Positions 54,749 to 63,180 of a stretch of DNA of 64,000 nucleotides are shown here, one piece after another. The DNA lies in the NCBI GenBank assembly GCA_964597045.1, contig CAZQWE010000001.1:1-64000 (forward strand). The letters run 5' to 3'. The notes under the pieces were generated by a model. That model did no database searches. It was not told the DNA's origin and saw only the letters and a program-made list of their open reading frames with translations. The stretch is from UBA9655 sp964597045 (GTDB lineage: Bacteria; Pseudomonadota; Alphaproteobacteria; UBA9655). Position numbers and translations under genes: made by a program. Every line of letters starts with the position of its first letter. Position 1 is the stretch's first letter.

Positions 54749-55462
54749 ATGAAAACGGAAAAATCTTATTTGAACGATACATATCAATTTGAAGAAGAGT
54801 GCCGAGTCATTCATGCCGACACAGACTCCCAAGGATTTTATGTCATTCTAGACAAGACGATCTTTTATCCTCAGGGGGGAGGCCAACCCTCAGATCAAGG
54901 AATTCTGCGTGATTCAGATATTTTATTGAATGTTCGTTCAATTCGTCAAATTGGAGATGAGATCCGACACTACGTTGATGGGGATGAATTAAAACCATTA
55001 ATTGAACGATCGTTCAATTCTTATGTAAATCAGGACTTGCGCCTTCTCCACGCTAAGTTGCATACAGCTGGGCATCTGATTAGTCACTTTGTGGAAACCC
55101 GCTATCCTGATGCAAAAACACTTAAAGGTCACCATTTCCCAGGTGAAGCTTATGTTGAATTTAAATCACCTAAACAAATCTTGCTGGAAGAACTTCAAGC
55201 TCAAATCAATGAAATCATCTCAAAAGATCAAGAGATTAAAGCCTCCTATAGATCTAAAGATGCAGTCATTCAAGACTACCCACAAATGGCAAGTTTCTTT
55301 GCAGATCTTCAGGAAGTTCGCACTTTACAAATTGGTGATTTTCCCTACGCGCCTTGTGGAGGAACCCATGTGAAAAACACCAATGAGCTTAAGGGTTTAA
55401 CCATTGGAGATCTAAAATGTAAGGGAGACACAACAAAGGTTAAATACGACTTTAAGTCTTAA
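54749..55462 (+). CDS. Alanyl-tRNA editing protein AlaX
   Basis: The start at 54749 (237 aa) has AAAGGAG 8 bases upstream; an in-frame GTG or ATG 13 codons earlier lies in the REP region. The second zinc-and-editing domain of AlaRS stands alone: H105-T-A-G-H109 and C203-G-G-T-H207 bind zinc. FYPQGGGQPSDQGIL lies in the N-terminal part, as in the type with an AlaRS-C-like head. It hydrolyses Ser- or Gly-tRNA(Ala) formed by mistake. Cytosolic. Confidence 0.9.
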   Translation: MKTEKSYLNDTYQFEEECRVIHADTDSQGFYVILDKTIFYPQGGGQPSDQGILRDSDILLNVRSIRQIGDEIRHYVDGDELKPLIERSFNSYVNQDLRLLHAKLHTAGHLISHFVETRYPDAKTLKGHHFPGEAYVEFKSPKQILLEELQAQINEIISKDQEIKASYRSKDAVIQDYPQMASFFADLQEVRTLQIGDFPYAPCGGTHVKNTNELKGLTIGDLKCKGDTTKVKYDFKS

Positions 55463-55537
55463 AAAATAATTCATATTTTTTGCAATATATTAATCCAATT
55501 GATGTATAATTTTTTTCATTAACTAAAGGAGGCAAAT

Positions 55538-55921
55538 ATGGAAAACCCAACAACAGGACAATTCTGCTGGAACGAACTTGCTGTTTCAGATGTGAATAAG
55601 GCTAAAGACTTTTATGGAAAAGTTTTTGGCTGGCAGTTTACAGATGTGGACACAGGTGGAACGACCTATACCATGATCACTCAGAAGAACGATAACATGG
55701 CTGGCATGTGGCAGATTCCAACTGAGCAAAAAACCCAAATACAACCCCATTGGCTTTCATACATTCTCGTTGATAATGTTCCTCAAGCTCTTGAAACAGC
55801 AAAGAGAAATGGAGCTCAAATCATGAGAGAAACAACGCAAGTGGGTGATATGGGCCGCCTTGGGATCATCATTGATCCAACAGGTGCACCCGTTGGTTTG
55901 TGGGAACCTACACAGAGATAA
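55538..55921 (+). CDS. VOC-family (glyoxalase-like) protein
   Basis: This 127-residue protein starts at ATG behind AAAGGAGG. It shows the VOC pattern: QFCWNELAVSDVNKAKDFYG at the start and IIDPTGAPVGLWEP at the end. It is a paralogue of 17520-17876 (same length and fold, clearly related ends). Probable small binding or metal-dependent protein; function unknown. Confidence 0.82.
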   Translation: MENPTTGQFCWNELAVSDVNKAKDFYGKVFGWQFTDVDTGGTTYTMITQKNDNMAGMWQIPTEQKTQIQPHWLSYILVDNVPQALETAKRNGAQIMRETTQVGDMGRLGIIIDPTGAPVGLWEPTQR

Positions 55922-55945
55922 CAAATAAGGCGGGAGAGACCTTTG

Positions 55946-55980
55946 GAATAAGTATTTCCTGACTCAGGAAATACTTATTC
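55946..55980. other. Perfect 17-bp palindrome with a one-base centre
   Basis: GAATAAGTATTTCCTGA (55946-55962), a single C, then TCAGGAAATACTTATTC (55964-55980). It is AT-rich and lies between the VOC gene and the luxR-like gene (whose stop is at 56098). It may be an operator, a terminator or a DNA-modification site. A second repeat of this type was not found in the window. The remaining bases to 56097 hold no gene. Confidence 0.6.
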
Positions 55981-56097
55981 TCAAAAGAAATAAATACATA
56001 AGATGAACTTATACAACAAAGGAAACAACACACTAACGATTCACCTTATGTATGATAATATACTCAATGCTTAAATAATCTCCATACGTAAAAATCC

Positions 56098-56889
56098 CTA
56101 TATAGAAAGACTATTCTTATTCACTAGATCGACAAGTTGGGTACGAACTGAAAGTCCTGTTTTCTCTTTTATAATTTCCAAGACTTTTTCTACAGTTCTT
56201 GGAGAAATTTTGAGTGCACTACCAATCTCCTTCATACCCATTCCAAGACTAAGGTGCTTTAAAATTTCCCATTGCCTAGTGGTCAAAGAAAATTGCTGTC
56301 CATTATAGTTTAAAGAAACCGTCAGCATTTCAAAGGGATTGGATTTTATATCTTCATTCTTTGCTGATAGGTCAATTGATTTTTTCCAGCTTGCTGTACT
56401 TTTCCTAGCCCTTTCACAATTAATAATGTCATGACACTTGAAATTGAAGTGTAATATAAATTTTTCGAGCAACTCTTTATGCGTCTGTAAATAAATTATT
56501 TTTTCTTCATCTTCAGCCATAAAGCACCATATTTTAAATAGATTCCCATGCTGCTGATAAATACTGAAACCATAACGACACTCGTGTTTTTCAAAAATCT
56601 TCCCAATTTCATCCTTTGAATTAATATTAGCCCAGATTACTGAGAATTTTCCACCATTTGCAATGCAAGCTTTCCTGACATCAACCCACATATCTGTTTC
56701 AATCGCTTGATGTAACATCTCATTACTTATTGCCGGTTCAGATGAAATATGGAAATACTCTTCATTTCCAAGATACTCCCCATAAAGAAAAACCTTCACA
56801 GGAAAGTTCTCAAAAAGAGGCTTTAAATATTTATGTAATTCTTCTTGTATCTCAAGATTATATTGAATGGCCCTTTGATTATGGATCAT
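56098..56889 (-). CDS. LuxR-family transcriptional regulator
   Basis: This 263-residue protein starts at ATG behind AAAGGAAA. The LuxR HTH is at the C-terminus (about 195-255: LTTRQWEILKHLSLGMGMKEIGSALKISPRTVEKVLE). The N-terminal 190 residues share layout with the 13605-14489 regulator (a sensor domain of beta/alpha type with aromatic and charged residues) and lack receiver motifs. Probably another ligand-sensing LuxR solo. Target genes not evident. Confidence 0.85.
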   Translation of the reverse strand: MIHNQRAIQYNLEIQEELHKYLKPLFENFPVKVFLYGEYLGNEEYFHISSEPAISNEMLHQAIETDMWVDVRKACIANGGKFSVIWANINSKDEIGKIFEKHECRYGFSIYQQHGNLFKIWCFMAEDEEKIIYLQTHKELLEKFILHFNFKCHDIINCERARKSTASWKKSIDLSAKNEDIKSNPFEMLTVSLNYNGQQFSLTTRQWEILKHLSLGMGMKEIGSALKISPRTVEKVLEIIKEKTGLSVRTQLVDLVNKNSLSI

Positions 56890-56955
56890 GGATTTCCTTT
56901 ATTTCTGATGTAATCTAATTATTAATTTAGTGCTTATTTCTTTTTTTTCAATGAT

Positions 56956-58359
56956 TCAAAGCTTATAAATACAATCTACTTGAATCGTGCTAAGGAAGTC
57001 CATGTCGTGAGAAACAATGATCATAGCCCCTGGAAACTCCTTCAGTACCTGAATCACATGTTCTCGGGTTTCCAGGTCCAGATTGTTGGTTATCTCATCA
57101 AGAATAAGAAGTCGCGGGGTTTTGCCGGCAATTTGTGCAAGAGAAAGCCTAGCTTTTTCCCCTCCCGAAAGAGTTTTCACCAAAGCGTTTACTTCTTCAT
57201 TTTTGCGGAATAGGAAATCATTCAAATGTTTTCTGATATCGCCATGAGGCCATGTGGGACAAATATCCTGTAGTGTCTCAAGAACTGTTTTCTCCGGAGA
57301 AAGAGTACCATAATGTTGATCTAAATAGCCGAGATCCTCACGATGAGGGGCAGACCACTCCCCACCCCTTTTCACCGCTTTATCACTTAATATGGCTCTG
57401 AGAAGGGTTGTTTTGCCACAGCCATTGTCTCCGTTAATCGCCATGCGTTCAGCGGATCCTAGAGTAAAATTAACTCCCTGCAGAATAGGTCGATCATACC
57501 CACATGATCCCTCTCGAATGGAAACAATGTCCTTATCACTTCGATGAGGCGCTGATAATGAAAAAGTGGGTTTAATGATCTCAGGTAATCGTAAAGCAGA
57601 TAACTGCTCAAATAGATCATCTTTCTGCTGTCGAATCTCTGCCTTTTTTCGACCCGTTGTCTCAACGGCTCTTCGTGCTTTTTCACGCGAGACGATCGTG
57701 GGCCATTTCCGTTTTTCAATACTCTTCACACCTTTTTCTCTGCTTCTCGCAGCTCTACTTTGCTCTTTCATCAATGATTTGTGAGCCAGTGTTTTCTCAC
57801 GATTTAGATGGTTGATTTCATTTTGAACCATTGATCTCTTCATTTCTCTATCCCTTATAAGATCATCAAACCTTCCTGAGAAAATATGGACCTTACCACC
57901 TTCAATATGCCAAAAGGTATGGATACAAGAACGCAGAAGTTCCACATCATGGGAAGCAATGATCAGTGTTCCCTGAAAACTCTGAAGGAGTCGAATCAGT
58001 GATTTACGGTTCTTATAATCTAAATGGTTCGTTGGCTCATCAAGCAATAGAACATCCGATTGAAGAGCAAGAGCCTGGGTTAAAGATGCATTCAGCCTCT
58101 CACCCCCACTCATGATGTTAAAGTCTTCAATCACTTGTGGAACAAAGCCAATAACAAGTTCTTTGGGTTTACCAAGCTCTCCTTGACTGGGCTCAAGGTT
58201 TCCTTGGATCATCCTCAGCAAACTTGATTTACCTGACCCATTTTGACCGATCAAAGCAATACGACTTCCAGGCTGCACCTGAGTCGTGAATCCTTCGAAG
58301 CAAATTTTCTGAGGAAAATGTAATCCAACATTGTGGAAGAAAAAGGGTGTATGACTCAT
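56956..58359 (-). CDS. ABC-F family ATPase
   Basis: This 467-residue protein carries two ABC domains in one chain with no membrane part. First domain: Walker A GQNGSGKSS, signature MSGGERLNAS, LLLDEPTNHLD. Second: GDNGCGKTT, LSGGEKARLS, LLILDEITNNLD (with the ABC-F type 'DEITNN' variant). The linker between them is Lys/Arg-rich helical (about 170-260), as in ABC-F proteins that act on the ribosome in translation or antibiotic protection. Close to Uup/YheS-type lengths or shorter. Possible leader peptide upstream. Confidence 0.9.
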   Translation of the reverse strand: MSHTPFFFHNVGLHFPQKICFEGFTTQVQPGSRIALIGQNGSGKSSLLRMIQGNLEPSQGELGKPKELVIGFVPQVIEDFNIMSGGERLNASLTQALALQSDVLLLDEPTNHLDYKNRKSLIRLLQSFQGTLIIASHDVELLRSCIHTFWHIEGGKVHIFSGRFDDLIRDREMKRSMVQNEINHLNREKTLAHKSLMKEQSRAARSREKGVKSIEKRKWPTIVSREKARRAVETTGRKKAEIRQQKDDLFEQLSALRLPEIIKPTFSLSAPHRSDKDIVSIREGSCGYDRPILQGVNFTLGSAERMAINGDNGCGKTTLLRAILSDKAVKRGGEWSAPHREDLGYLDQHYGTLSPEKTVLETLQDICPTWPHGDIRKHLNDFLFRKNEEVNALVKTLSGGEKARLSLAQIAGKTPRLLILDEITNNLDLETREHVIQVLKEFPGAMIIVSHDMDFLSTIQVDCIYKL

Positions 58360-58422
58360 AATTTATCTCTCGAATTAGGGCTGTTGATAAAGATGCCTCT
58401 CCCGACTTGGGGGTTTAAACAG

Positions 58423-58458
58423 AGCCCAAGATTTGGGCTATCGAGAAATAATTTTCAT
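58423..58458 (-). promoter_or_regulatory. Possible leader peptide and hairpin before the ABC-F gene
   Basis: On the minus strand, a six-codon frame (MKIISR, start 58456-58458, stop TAG 58438-58440) runs straight into the perfect inverted repeat AGCCCAA / TTGGGCT (58433-58439 and 58423-58429), about 64 bases before the ABC-F start. Leader-peptide attenuation is known for ribosome-protecting ABC-F genes, but the peptide lacks a well-placed ribosome site. Speculative. The rest of 58360-58551 holds no gene. Confidence 0.3.
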
Positions 58459-58551
58459 GTTGAGTCAAAACCTCAATGAGTTATTCTTACCTATAATTTA
58501 AGGTTGATTTGGGAAAAAAACAAGTATCATCTCTATCGAATGTTTGATAAA

Positions 58552-59376
58552 TTACTTTACCAACCCACCAGTTATATTGCTTACGATACTCGATAAGTTA
58601 TTTGGATCTCTTGCAATGTCTCTTGCGATATTCCTTAGATATTGAGGATCAAGATAGACTTCTTTCCGATTTGTGCCATCACCCTTTCCTCGGGTTAGAA
58701 ATATATAATTCGACTCGTCTTTTGCTTGATTATACTGTCCATTTACTTCAAGTTGATGAATCAGTCGAGCCCTTTTAACAATATCCTTAAGGGGAATCGC
58801 ATAGACAGCATTTGTCTCCTTAAAACGGTGAGATAGCTTAGTATTATGAGCGGCGTTATCCATAGCGCTTTGAATCGCTTTAATTGAAGCTTTATCCATT
58901 CGGAAGAAAAATAACTGAATGTAGTTCTTCCCTTTTGAATTAGGCTTAGAAAAGTCTCCACTATAAACGTACCCATAATAATTGGGATTTTTTCCCTTTT
59001 GCAATGAACTCGCGGGTATATCAATCCCTTTTCCGGTTTCCTCATAAAGCTCTTCAACGGCTGTAACTGTTGAATACTTATCAGTTACTTCACAACCACC
59101 GCCAAAAAAATTAACATAAGGAATAACTTTTCCTGTTTTTGTTTTATAAGTTTTCTTAGCGTCTGCACCTACGAAAACAGCAAAACGTAAATCAGGAATA
59201 GCTGTAGATACGTAGTCTTTTACAATGGCAACACCTGCCCGCTCAACATTGCCGTACTGACTCGTTAAGGTCGTTTTTCCACCCCGATCTTTAGCAGAAT
59301 CAGGAGGATGAGAGTACAAAGCCTCGTTGTGAAGTGAAAGAATGAAAAGACTGAGTAAAAATAATCTCTTAAGCAT
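58552..59376 (-). CDS. Exported Nudix-like protein
   Basis: This 274-residue protein starts at ATG behind AAGGAAG and has a signal peptide (1-21, ending LYS). A Nudix-type box lies at 94-116: G94-x5-K100-x7-E108-E109-L-x-E112-E113-x-G115. The metal-binding E109, E112 and E113 are kept, but the consensus Glu at 100 is Lys and the Arg at 108 is Glu. It follows DUF1937-like and exported-unknown genes in one operon (12- and -1-base gaps). Substrate unknown; ADP-ribose is a common Nudix target. Sequence is divergent. Confidence 0.6.
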   Translation of the reverse strand: MLKRLFLLSLFILSLHNEALYSHPPDSAKDRGGKTTLTSQYGNVERAGVAIVKDYVSTAIPDLRFAVFVGADAKKTYKTKTGKVIPYVNFFGGGCEVTDKYSTVTAVEELYEETGKGIDIPASSLQKGKNPNYYGYVYSGDFSKPNSKGKNYIQLFFFRMDKASIKAIQSAMDNAAHNTKLSHRFKETNAVYAIPLKDIVKRARLIHQLEVNGQYNQAKDESNYIFLTRGKGDGTNRKEVYLDPQYLRNIARDIARDPNNLSSIVSNITGGLVK

Positions 59377-59388
59377 TGTGCTACTTCC

Positions 59389-59787
59389 TTATGCAATATT
59401 AGGATTTTTTAGTAAAGAACGCAAATCATCATTTAATTGCTCTGGTTCGACTTTATAAATAGGAATATTGTTTTCCCGAGCAAAGCTAAGTTCTTGGGTC
59501 ACACCCCAGGAATCTTGCCAGCCTTCAGCCGTTATGAGTATAAGCCCTTTTGAAACTTTTAAAAAATCAAATAAATAAGGCATTAGAAGTGATCTCCGCT
59601 CTTCACTTGAGGAAAGATTTAGGTTTTCAGCAATTTGATTAATATAAATAACAGGTGCAAAGACACTAACACCTTGAAGAAGAAACTGACTTGCAGCCTT
59701 TAATGAAAGCGCGTAACGCTCTGCTTTTTCTTGAGCCGTCCCTTCATAGGGGACGGCAAGAAAATATAGACCTGGCTCAAATCCCAT
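59389..59787 (-). CDS. DUF1937-like protein
   Basis: This 132-residue protein lacks a signal peptide. The YFLAVPYEG start, the VFAPVIYI middle and the GLILITAEGWQDSWGVTQELSFA segment match the DUF1937/nucleoside-deoxyribosyltransferase-like Rossmann group. The start codon overlaps the stop of the preceding gene by one base (TAATG). It is cytosolic while both operon neighbours are exported. Function not established. Confidence 0.6.
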   Translation of the reverse strand: MGFEPGLYFLAVPYEGTAQEKAERYALSLKAASQFLLQGVSVFAPVIYINQIAENLNLSSSEERRSLLMPYLFDFLKVSKGLILITAEGWQDSWGVTQELSFARENNIPIYKVEPEQLNDDLRSLLKNPNIA

Positions 59788-60506
59788 TAATTGCGAACAG
59801 GAATGAGTGGATACACCTTACCCGTAGCCCAGTCTCGAGTAACGTAATCAAATAGATCGTGCTCAACAACACCTTTAAATTTAGGTTTTTTCTTTTCAAC
59901 CAATATCTTAACATCATCAAGTGTCTTAACAGGATCTGTTATATCCATATTTACGTACTTGGTCGGAATGAAAAAGAATTTCAATGACATATTTTTCGGG
60001 AATCTGTTTTTAACATCATCCATTGTCAACTGACCTTGATAATTATACCGATTCTTATTGGCCCCAGCCAAAATGAATTCATACAATCTTCCCATCGATT
60101 CTTCGTCAAACATTTCCTCAACACTGCTATTCAGAATAATTCTCCGAAGAGTTTGTGCAGGCCATTTTTCAATTTGCCCTCCAAGGAATGTTTTAACTAT
60201 GAATCCCTCTTTAAAATTCAGAACAGGAGAAACATCATCAACCTCCTGTTGCCACACTTTAAAATGATTAAAGATTGTAAATTGCAAAGTAGATTTCTCA
60301 CCTATTTCGAAATCAATGCGGGATCTGTAAGCTTTAGCTTTCATCCTCAAGGGCACTGTCTCATCCGTGAGGTCAACTTTACGATAGCTATCTATTCGAA
60401 ACTTTCCCTTAACAGGAACCATTTCATCCCCTTTGGTCAAATAGGTAGGACCCGCACAAAGGGCAGTATTTAATAGAAATAATGTGAAAACGGTTTTTTT
60501 AAACAT
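59787..60506 (-). CDS. Exported protein of unknown function
   Basis: This 239-residue protein starts at ATG behind AAGGAG. Residues 1-17 are a signal peptide (ending LCA). The mature part is mixed, with many aromatic and basic residues and no cysteine pair, and no recognisable domain. It is the first gene of the operon with the DUF1937-like and exported Nudix-like genes. Confidence 0.65.
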   Translation of the reverse strand: MFKKTVFTLFLLNTALCAGPTYLTKGDEMVPVKGKFRIDSYRKVDLTDETVPLRMKAKAYRSRIDFEIGEKSTLQFTIFNHFKVWQQEVDDVSPVLNFKEGFIVKTFLGGQIEKWPAQTLRRIILNSSVEEMFDEESMGRLYEFILAGANKNRYNYQGQLTMDDVKNRFPKNMSLKFFFIPTKYVNMDITDPVKTLDDVKILVEKKKPKFKGVVEHDLFDYVTRDWATGKVYPLIPVRN

Positions 60507-60563
60507 ATGTTACTCCTTCTGTTAATCAATTTATATAGACTTATTTCACTCCAATCCCCTCGT

Positions 60564-60689
60564 GCGTCATTCCTGCGAAAGCAGGAATCCAAGGCTAATA
60601 ACCTCATTCCGAAGGGATGTAGGAATTATACAGCATTTCATTGCTGTCGCAATGATTTGTATGGATCCCTGCTTTCGCAGGGATGACGC
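60564..60689. repeat. Inverted pair of REP-like palindromes
   Basis: The first (60564-60590) reads GCGTCATTCCTGC, loop GAAA, GCAGGAATCC. The second (60663-60689), on the other strand, is GCGTCATCCCTGC, GAAA, GCAGGGATCC. They face each other with 72 bases between. They differ from each other at two stem positions that compensate (T/A to C/G), so the stem shape is kept. Together they look like a BIME- or MITE-type unit. The 60507-60723 gap holds no gene. Confidence 0.78.
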
Positions 60690-60723
60690 CAATAGGTTGA
60701 GTTGTTAATAAATGGCTATTCAT

Positions 60724-61383
60724 TTACTTCAAGTTCTCATTCGCAAAGTCCCAGTTCACCAGGTGATCGAGGAAAAGCTCAACGTAGTCTTTCCTTCGGT
60801 TCTGATAATCCAAGTAATAAGCATGCTCCCAAACATCGCAAGTGAGCAAGGCTTTTTCCCCATGGATCATTGGCAAATCAGCATCCGGCAAGGGTACAAT
60901 TTTGAGCTTACCATCCTTATCCAGAACAAGCCAGACCCAACCACTTCCAAAAAGCTTTGTGCCGGTTTCGATGAACTGTTTCTTAAATTCTGCATAACTT
61001 CCAAAGGTTTTGGTGATGAGATCTGCGATCGGCCCTTTGGCTTCCCCTCCCCCTTTCGCCATCATAGATCGCCAATAGAAGGTATGATTCCAGTCTTGAG
61101 CTGCGTTATTAAAGACTGTCTTGAGTTCGGGATCATTCGCGCTCTTTTCAATGACTTGTTCAAGACTAAGCCCAGTAAGCCCCTTTTCTTGAACAAGTTT
61201 ATTTAGATTATCCACGTAACCTTTGTGATGCTTCTCATAGTGAAAGAAGACGGTCTTTTCTGAAATATAAGGCTCTAAGGCTTTTTTATCATAAGGGAGA
61301 GGCGGTAGATCAAAAGCCTTTATTTCTACAACTGTAGCTGCAAGTGAACAAACGAACAAAATAACTGCCGTGATCTTTTTCAT
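60724..61383 (-). CDS. sodB: Exported Fe-type superoxide dismutase
   Basis: The start used is 61383 (219 aa); a longer frame adds five residues. Residues 1-23 form a signal peptide (ends IKAFDLP). The SOD domain has EKHHKGYVDNL, NNAAQDWNHTFYW, LFGSGWVWLVLD and DVWEHAYYLDYQNRR with all metal ligands. The Gln in AAQDWNH is typical of Fe-SOD. Export of an Fe-SOD is unusual; periplasmic SODs are normally Cu/Zn. It may protect against host-derived superoxide. Confidence 0.92.
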   Translation of the reverse strand: MKKITAVILFVCSLAATVVEIKAFDLPPLPYDKKALEPYISEKTVFFHYEKHHKGYVDNLNKLVQEKGLTGLSLEQVIEKSANDPELKTVFNNAAQDWNHTFYWRSMMAKGGGEAKGPIADLITKTFGSYAEFKKQFIETGTKLFGSGWVWLVLDKDGKLKIVPLPDADLPMIHGEKALLTCDVWEHAYYLDYQNRRKDYVELFLDHLVNWDFANENLK

Positions 61384-61406
61384 TTTTATCTCTATCAACT
61401 ATATCT

Positions 61407-61961
61407 TTATTTTTTAGGTACGATCACAAGCAAGCAGCCTTGCTTCTTCGTTCGCAACGTCCAGTAAAAACTCAGAATGGCTCCAAGGATGGTAAGGGGT
61501 ATGCCAATACGTTTATTCACCAAAGCAACCGTTTCTGGAGCAAGAAAATATCCCATAATAAAGAACACGACACCAAAGATTAGATATACAGCAATACGCC
61601 TCCAACTAAATGAAACCTTAAGCTTCAACGCTTCCTTAAAGGTTAATTTTTCAACTAATTTTCCCCCAATTGCAAACTTAAGAGCGAAGTTTTTATAAGT
61701 TATTTTTGGAAGACTATTCAGTATATATTGATTTGTAAGGAGAATTAAAATGGAAAGCGCTATAACATAGACAAGCAAACCAAATCCAAAGGCAGCATCC
61801 AGATCTCGACCTACAAGATCAAAAACTAAATAACCCGAAACACATGCTATGATGCCGCTAGGAAGAACTTGAGTGAGAGCCTCTCGCCAATATTTTGAGT
61901 AAAAAGCTGAATTGAAATGTTTACTGAGCATTGTGTTATCTAAAGCAATTGGACTTGCCAT
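61407..61961 (-). CDS. Membrane protein of unknown function
   Basis: The start at 61961 (184 aa) has GAGGGA 6 bases upstream; an ATG 4 codons earlier overlaps that site. Four hydrophobic segments occur (about 33-55, 60-82, 125-145, 150-170), with a basic loop (LKFAIGGKLVEKLTFKEALKLKVSFSWRR region) between two pairs and a short cytosolic tail. No family is recognised. It lies 23 bases upstream of sodB and is probably co-transcribed. Confidence 0.65.
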   Translation of the reverse strand: MASPIALDNTMLSKHFNSAFYSKYWREALTQVLPSGIIACVSGYLVFDLVGRDLDAAFGFGLLVYVIALSILILLTNQYILNSLPKITYKNFALKFAIGGKLVEKLTFKEALKLKVSFSWRRIAVYLIFGVVFFIMGYFLAPETVALVNKRIGIPLTILGAILSFYWTLRTKKQGCLLVIVPKK

Positions 61962-62100
61962 AATTTCCCTCATTTTTTGTTTTTCATTTCATACCATGGA
62001 AAGGAGCAAGAGTCTAGACTTACCAGATAAATATTTATTATTTACTTATTATTAATCACATATGTTTAATATAAATATATATAACAATAGGGTGGATAAA

Positions 62101-63054
62101 ATGGCTAAATTTTATTATGTTGGTATTTTAAGTGCTTTCTTCTTAGCAAGCGTAGTGCCTGCCGAATCCCAATCCCCTTTCAAAAAGGTATTTGGGATCA
62201 CAAGTACAACAGATCATTTGAATCGGTTAATTGTATTGACGCAGATGCAACAAACACTTGCGGAAATAAATGATGTCAACGCGAAAATTGTGCAGGAAGA
62301 AAAAGACATTGGCGCCCTTAATAAACTAATTGATGAAGAAATTAGGATGGAGATCAAAAAAGCTGAAGATCAAATGGCAGCTCTTGCTGGAGACGTTTTG
62401 AAAGAATCTGAATTGCGTACCAAAGATCTGCAATCACGTATAGATAGACGTGAAGGAAACATAGCCGAACTCCAAAAAGCACTACAAGCTGAATCTAAAC
62501 TTACCCAATGGGCTAAAACATTTAATACTATGGCTCTTGGTAAACTAGGGTCTGCGGTAAATTTAACGCAGAAAATGGATGCAGCAAGCAAAAAAGACCT
62601 TGAAAACCAAATTGCGGCCCGTCGGAAGTCTATTGCTGATCTTCAGAAACAAATAGCTGAAGAACAACGAATGTTGAGAAGTATTTATACTTCACCAGAA
62701 TACCAACAAAAAGCTCAAGTTCTAAATGCAAAAATTGCAGACTATACTAAGGCCTTGAGTACCATTTTAAGTTCTGCAGCAAAGAAAAGGCAGGAACGTA
62801 TCTTTGGTCCATACAATCAGAAAGCCGATGATCTCCTCAAGCAATTGAATAAGCAAATCAAAGAAGCAAAATGCAATCTTATTAAATCACCAGGCGACAC
62901 AAAGCCTGCAATCATTAAGCAATGTAAACAACAAGAACTAGATGGCGCAAAAAAAGCAATGACGGGTAAGTTTCCTGCATGTGATGGCTTAACAGTAACC
63001 AGTACGGTTGATCAGATTAATCAATGCATCACTTACTATCGCACAAATCGATAA
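62101..63054 (+). CDS. Exported coiled-coil protein
   Basis: The start at 62101 (317 aa) has AGGGTGG upstream; an in-frame ATG 13 codons earlier adds a hydrophilic stretch. Residues 1-22 are a signal peptide (ending PAES). Long helices with heptads occupy about 50-230 (ELQKALQAESKL, ADLQKQIAEEQRML, NQKADDLLKQLNKQIKEA). Four cysteines lie in the C-terminal 80 residues. No known domain. It precedes another exported gene of the same strand. Confidence 0.7.
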   Translation: MAKFYYVGILSAFFLASVVPAESQSPFKKVFGITSTTDHLNRLIVLTQMQQTLAEINDVNAKIVQEEKDIGALNKLIDEEIRMEIKKAEDQMAALAGDVLKESELRTKDLQSRIDRREGNIAELQKALQAESKLTQWAKTFNTMALGKLGSAVNLTQKMDAASKKDLENQIAARRKSIADLQKQIAEEQRMLRSIYTSPEYQQKAQVLNAKIADYTKALSTILSSAAKKRQERIFGPYNQKADDLLKQLNKQIKEAKCNLIKSPGDTKPAIIKQCKQQELDGAKKAMTGKFPACDGLTVTSTVDQINQCITYYRTNR

Positions 63055-63180
63055 GCCTTTAGATTTACAGCTACAGCGTAGACATTCTGAAAACCGAAGC
63101 CTCAAGGATCTGAACTTAATTAAATATTAATTCATGTTTATTATACTAATATAGTAATTATATTTTATTTTGGTTTTTTT

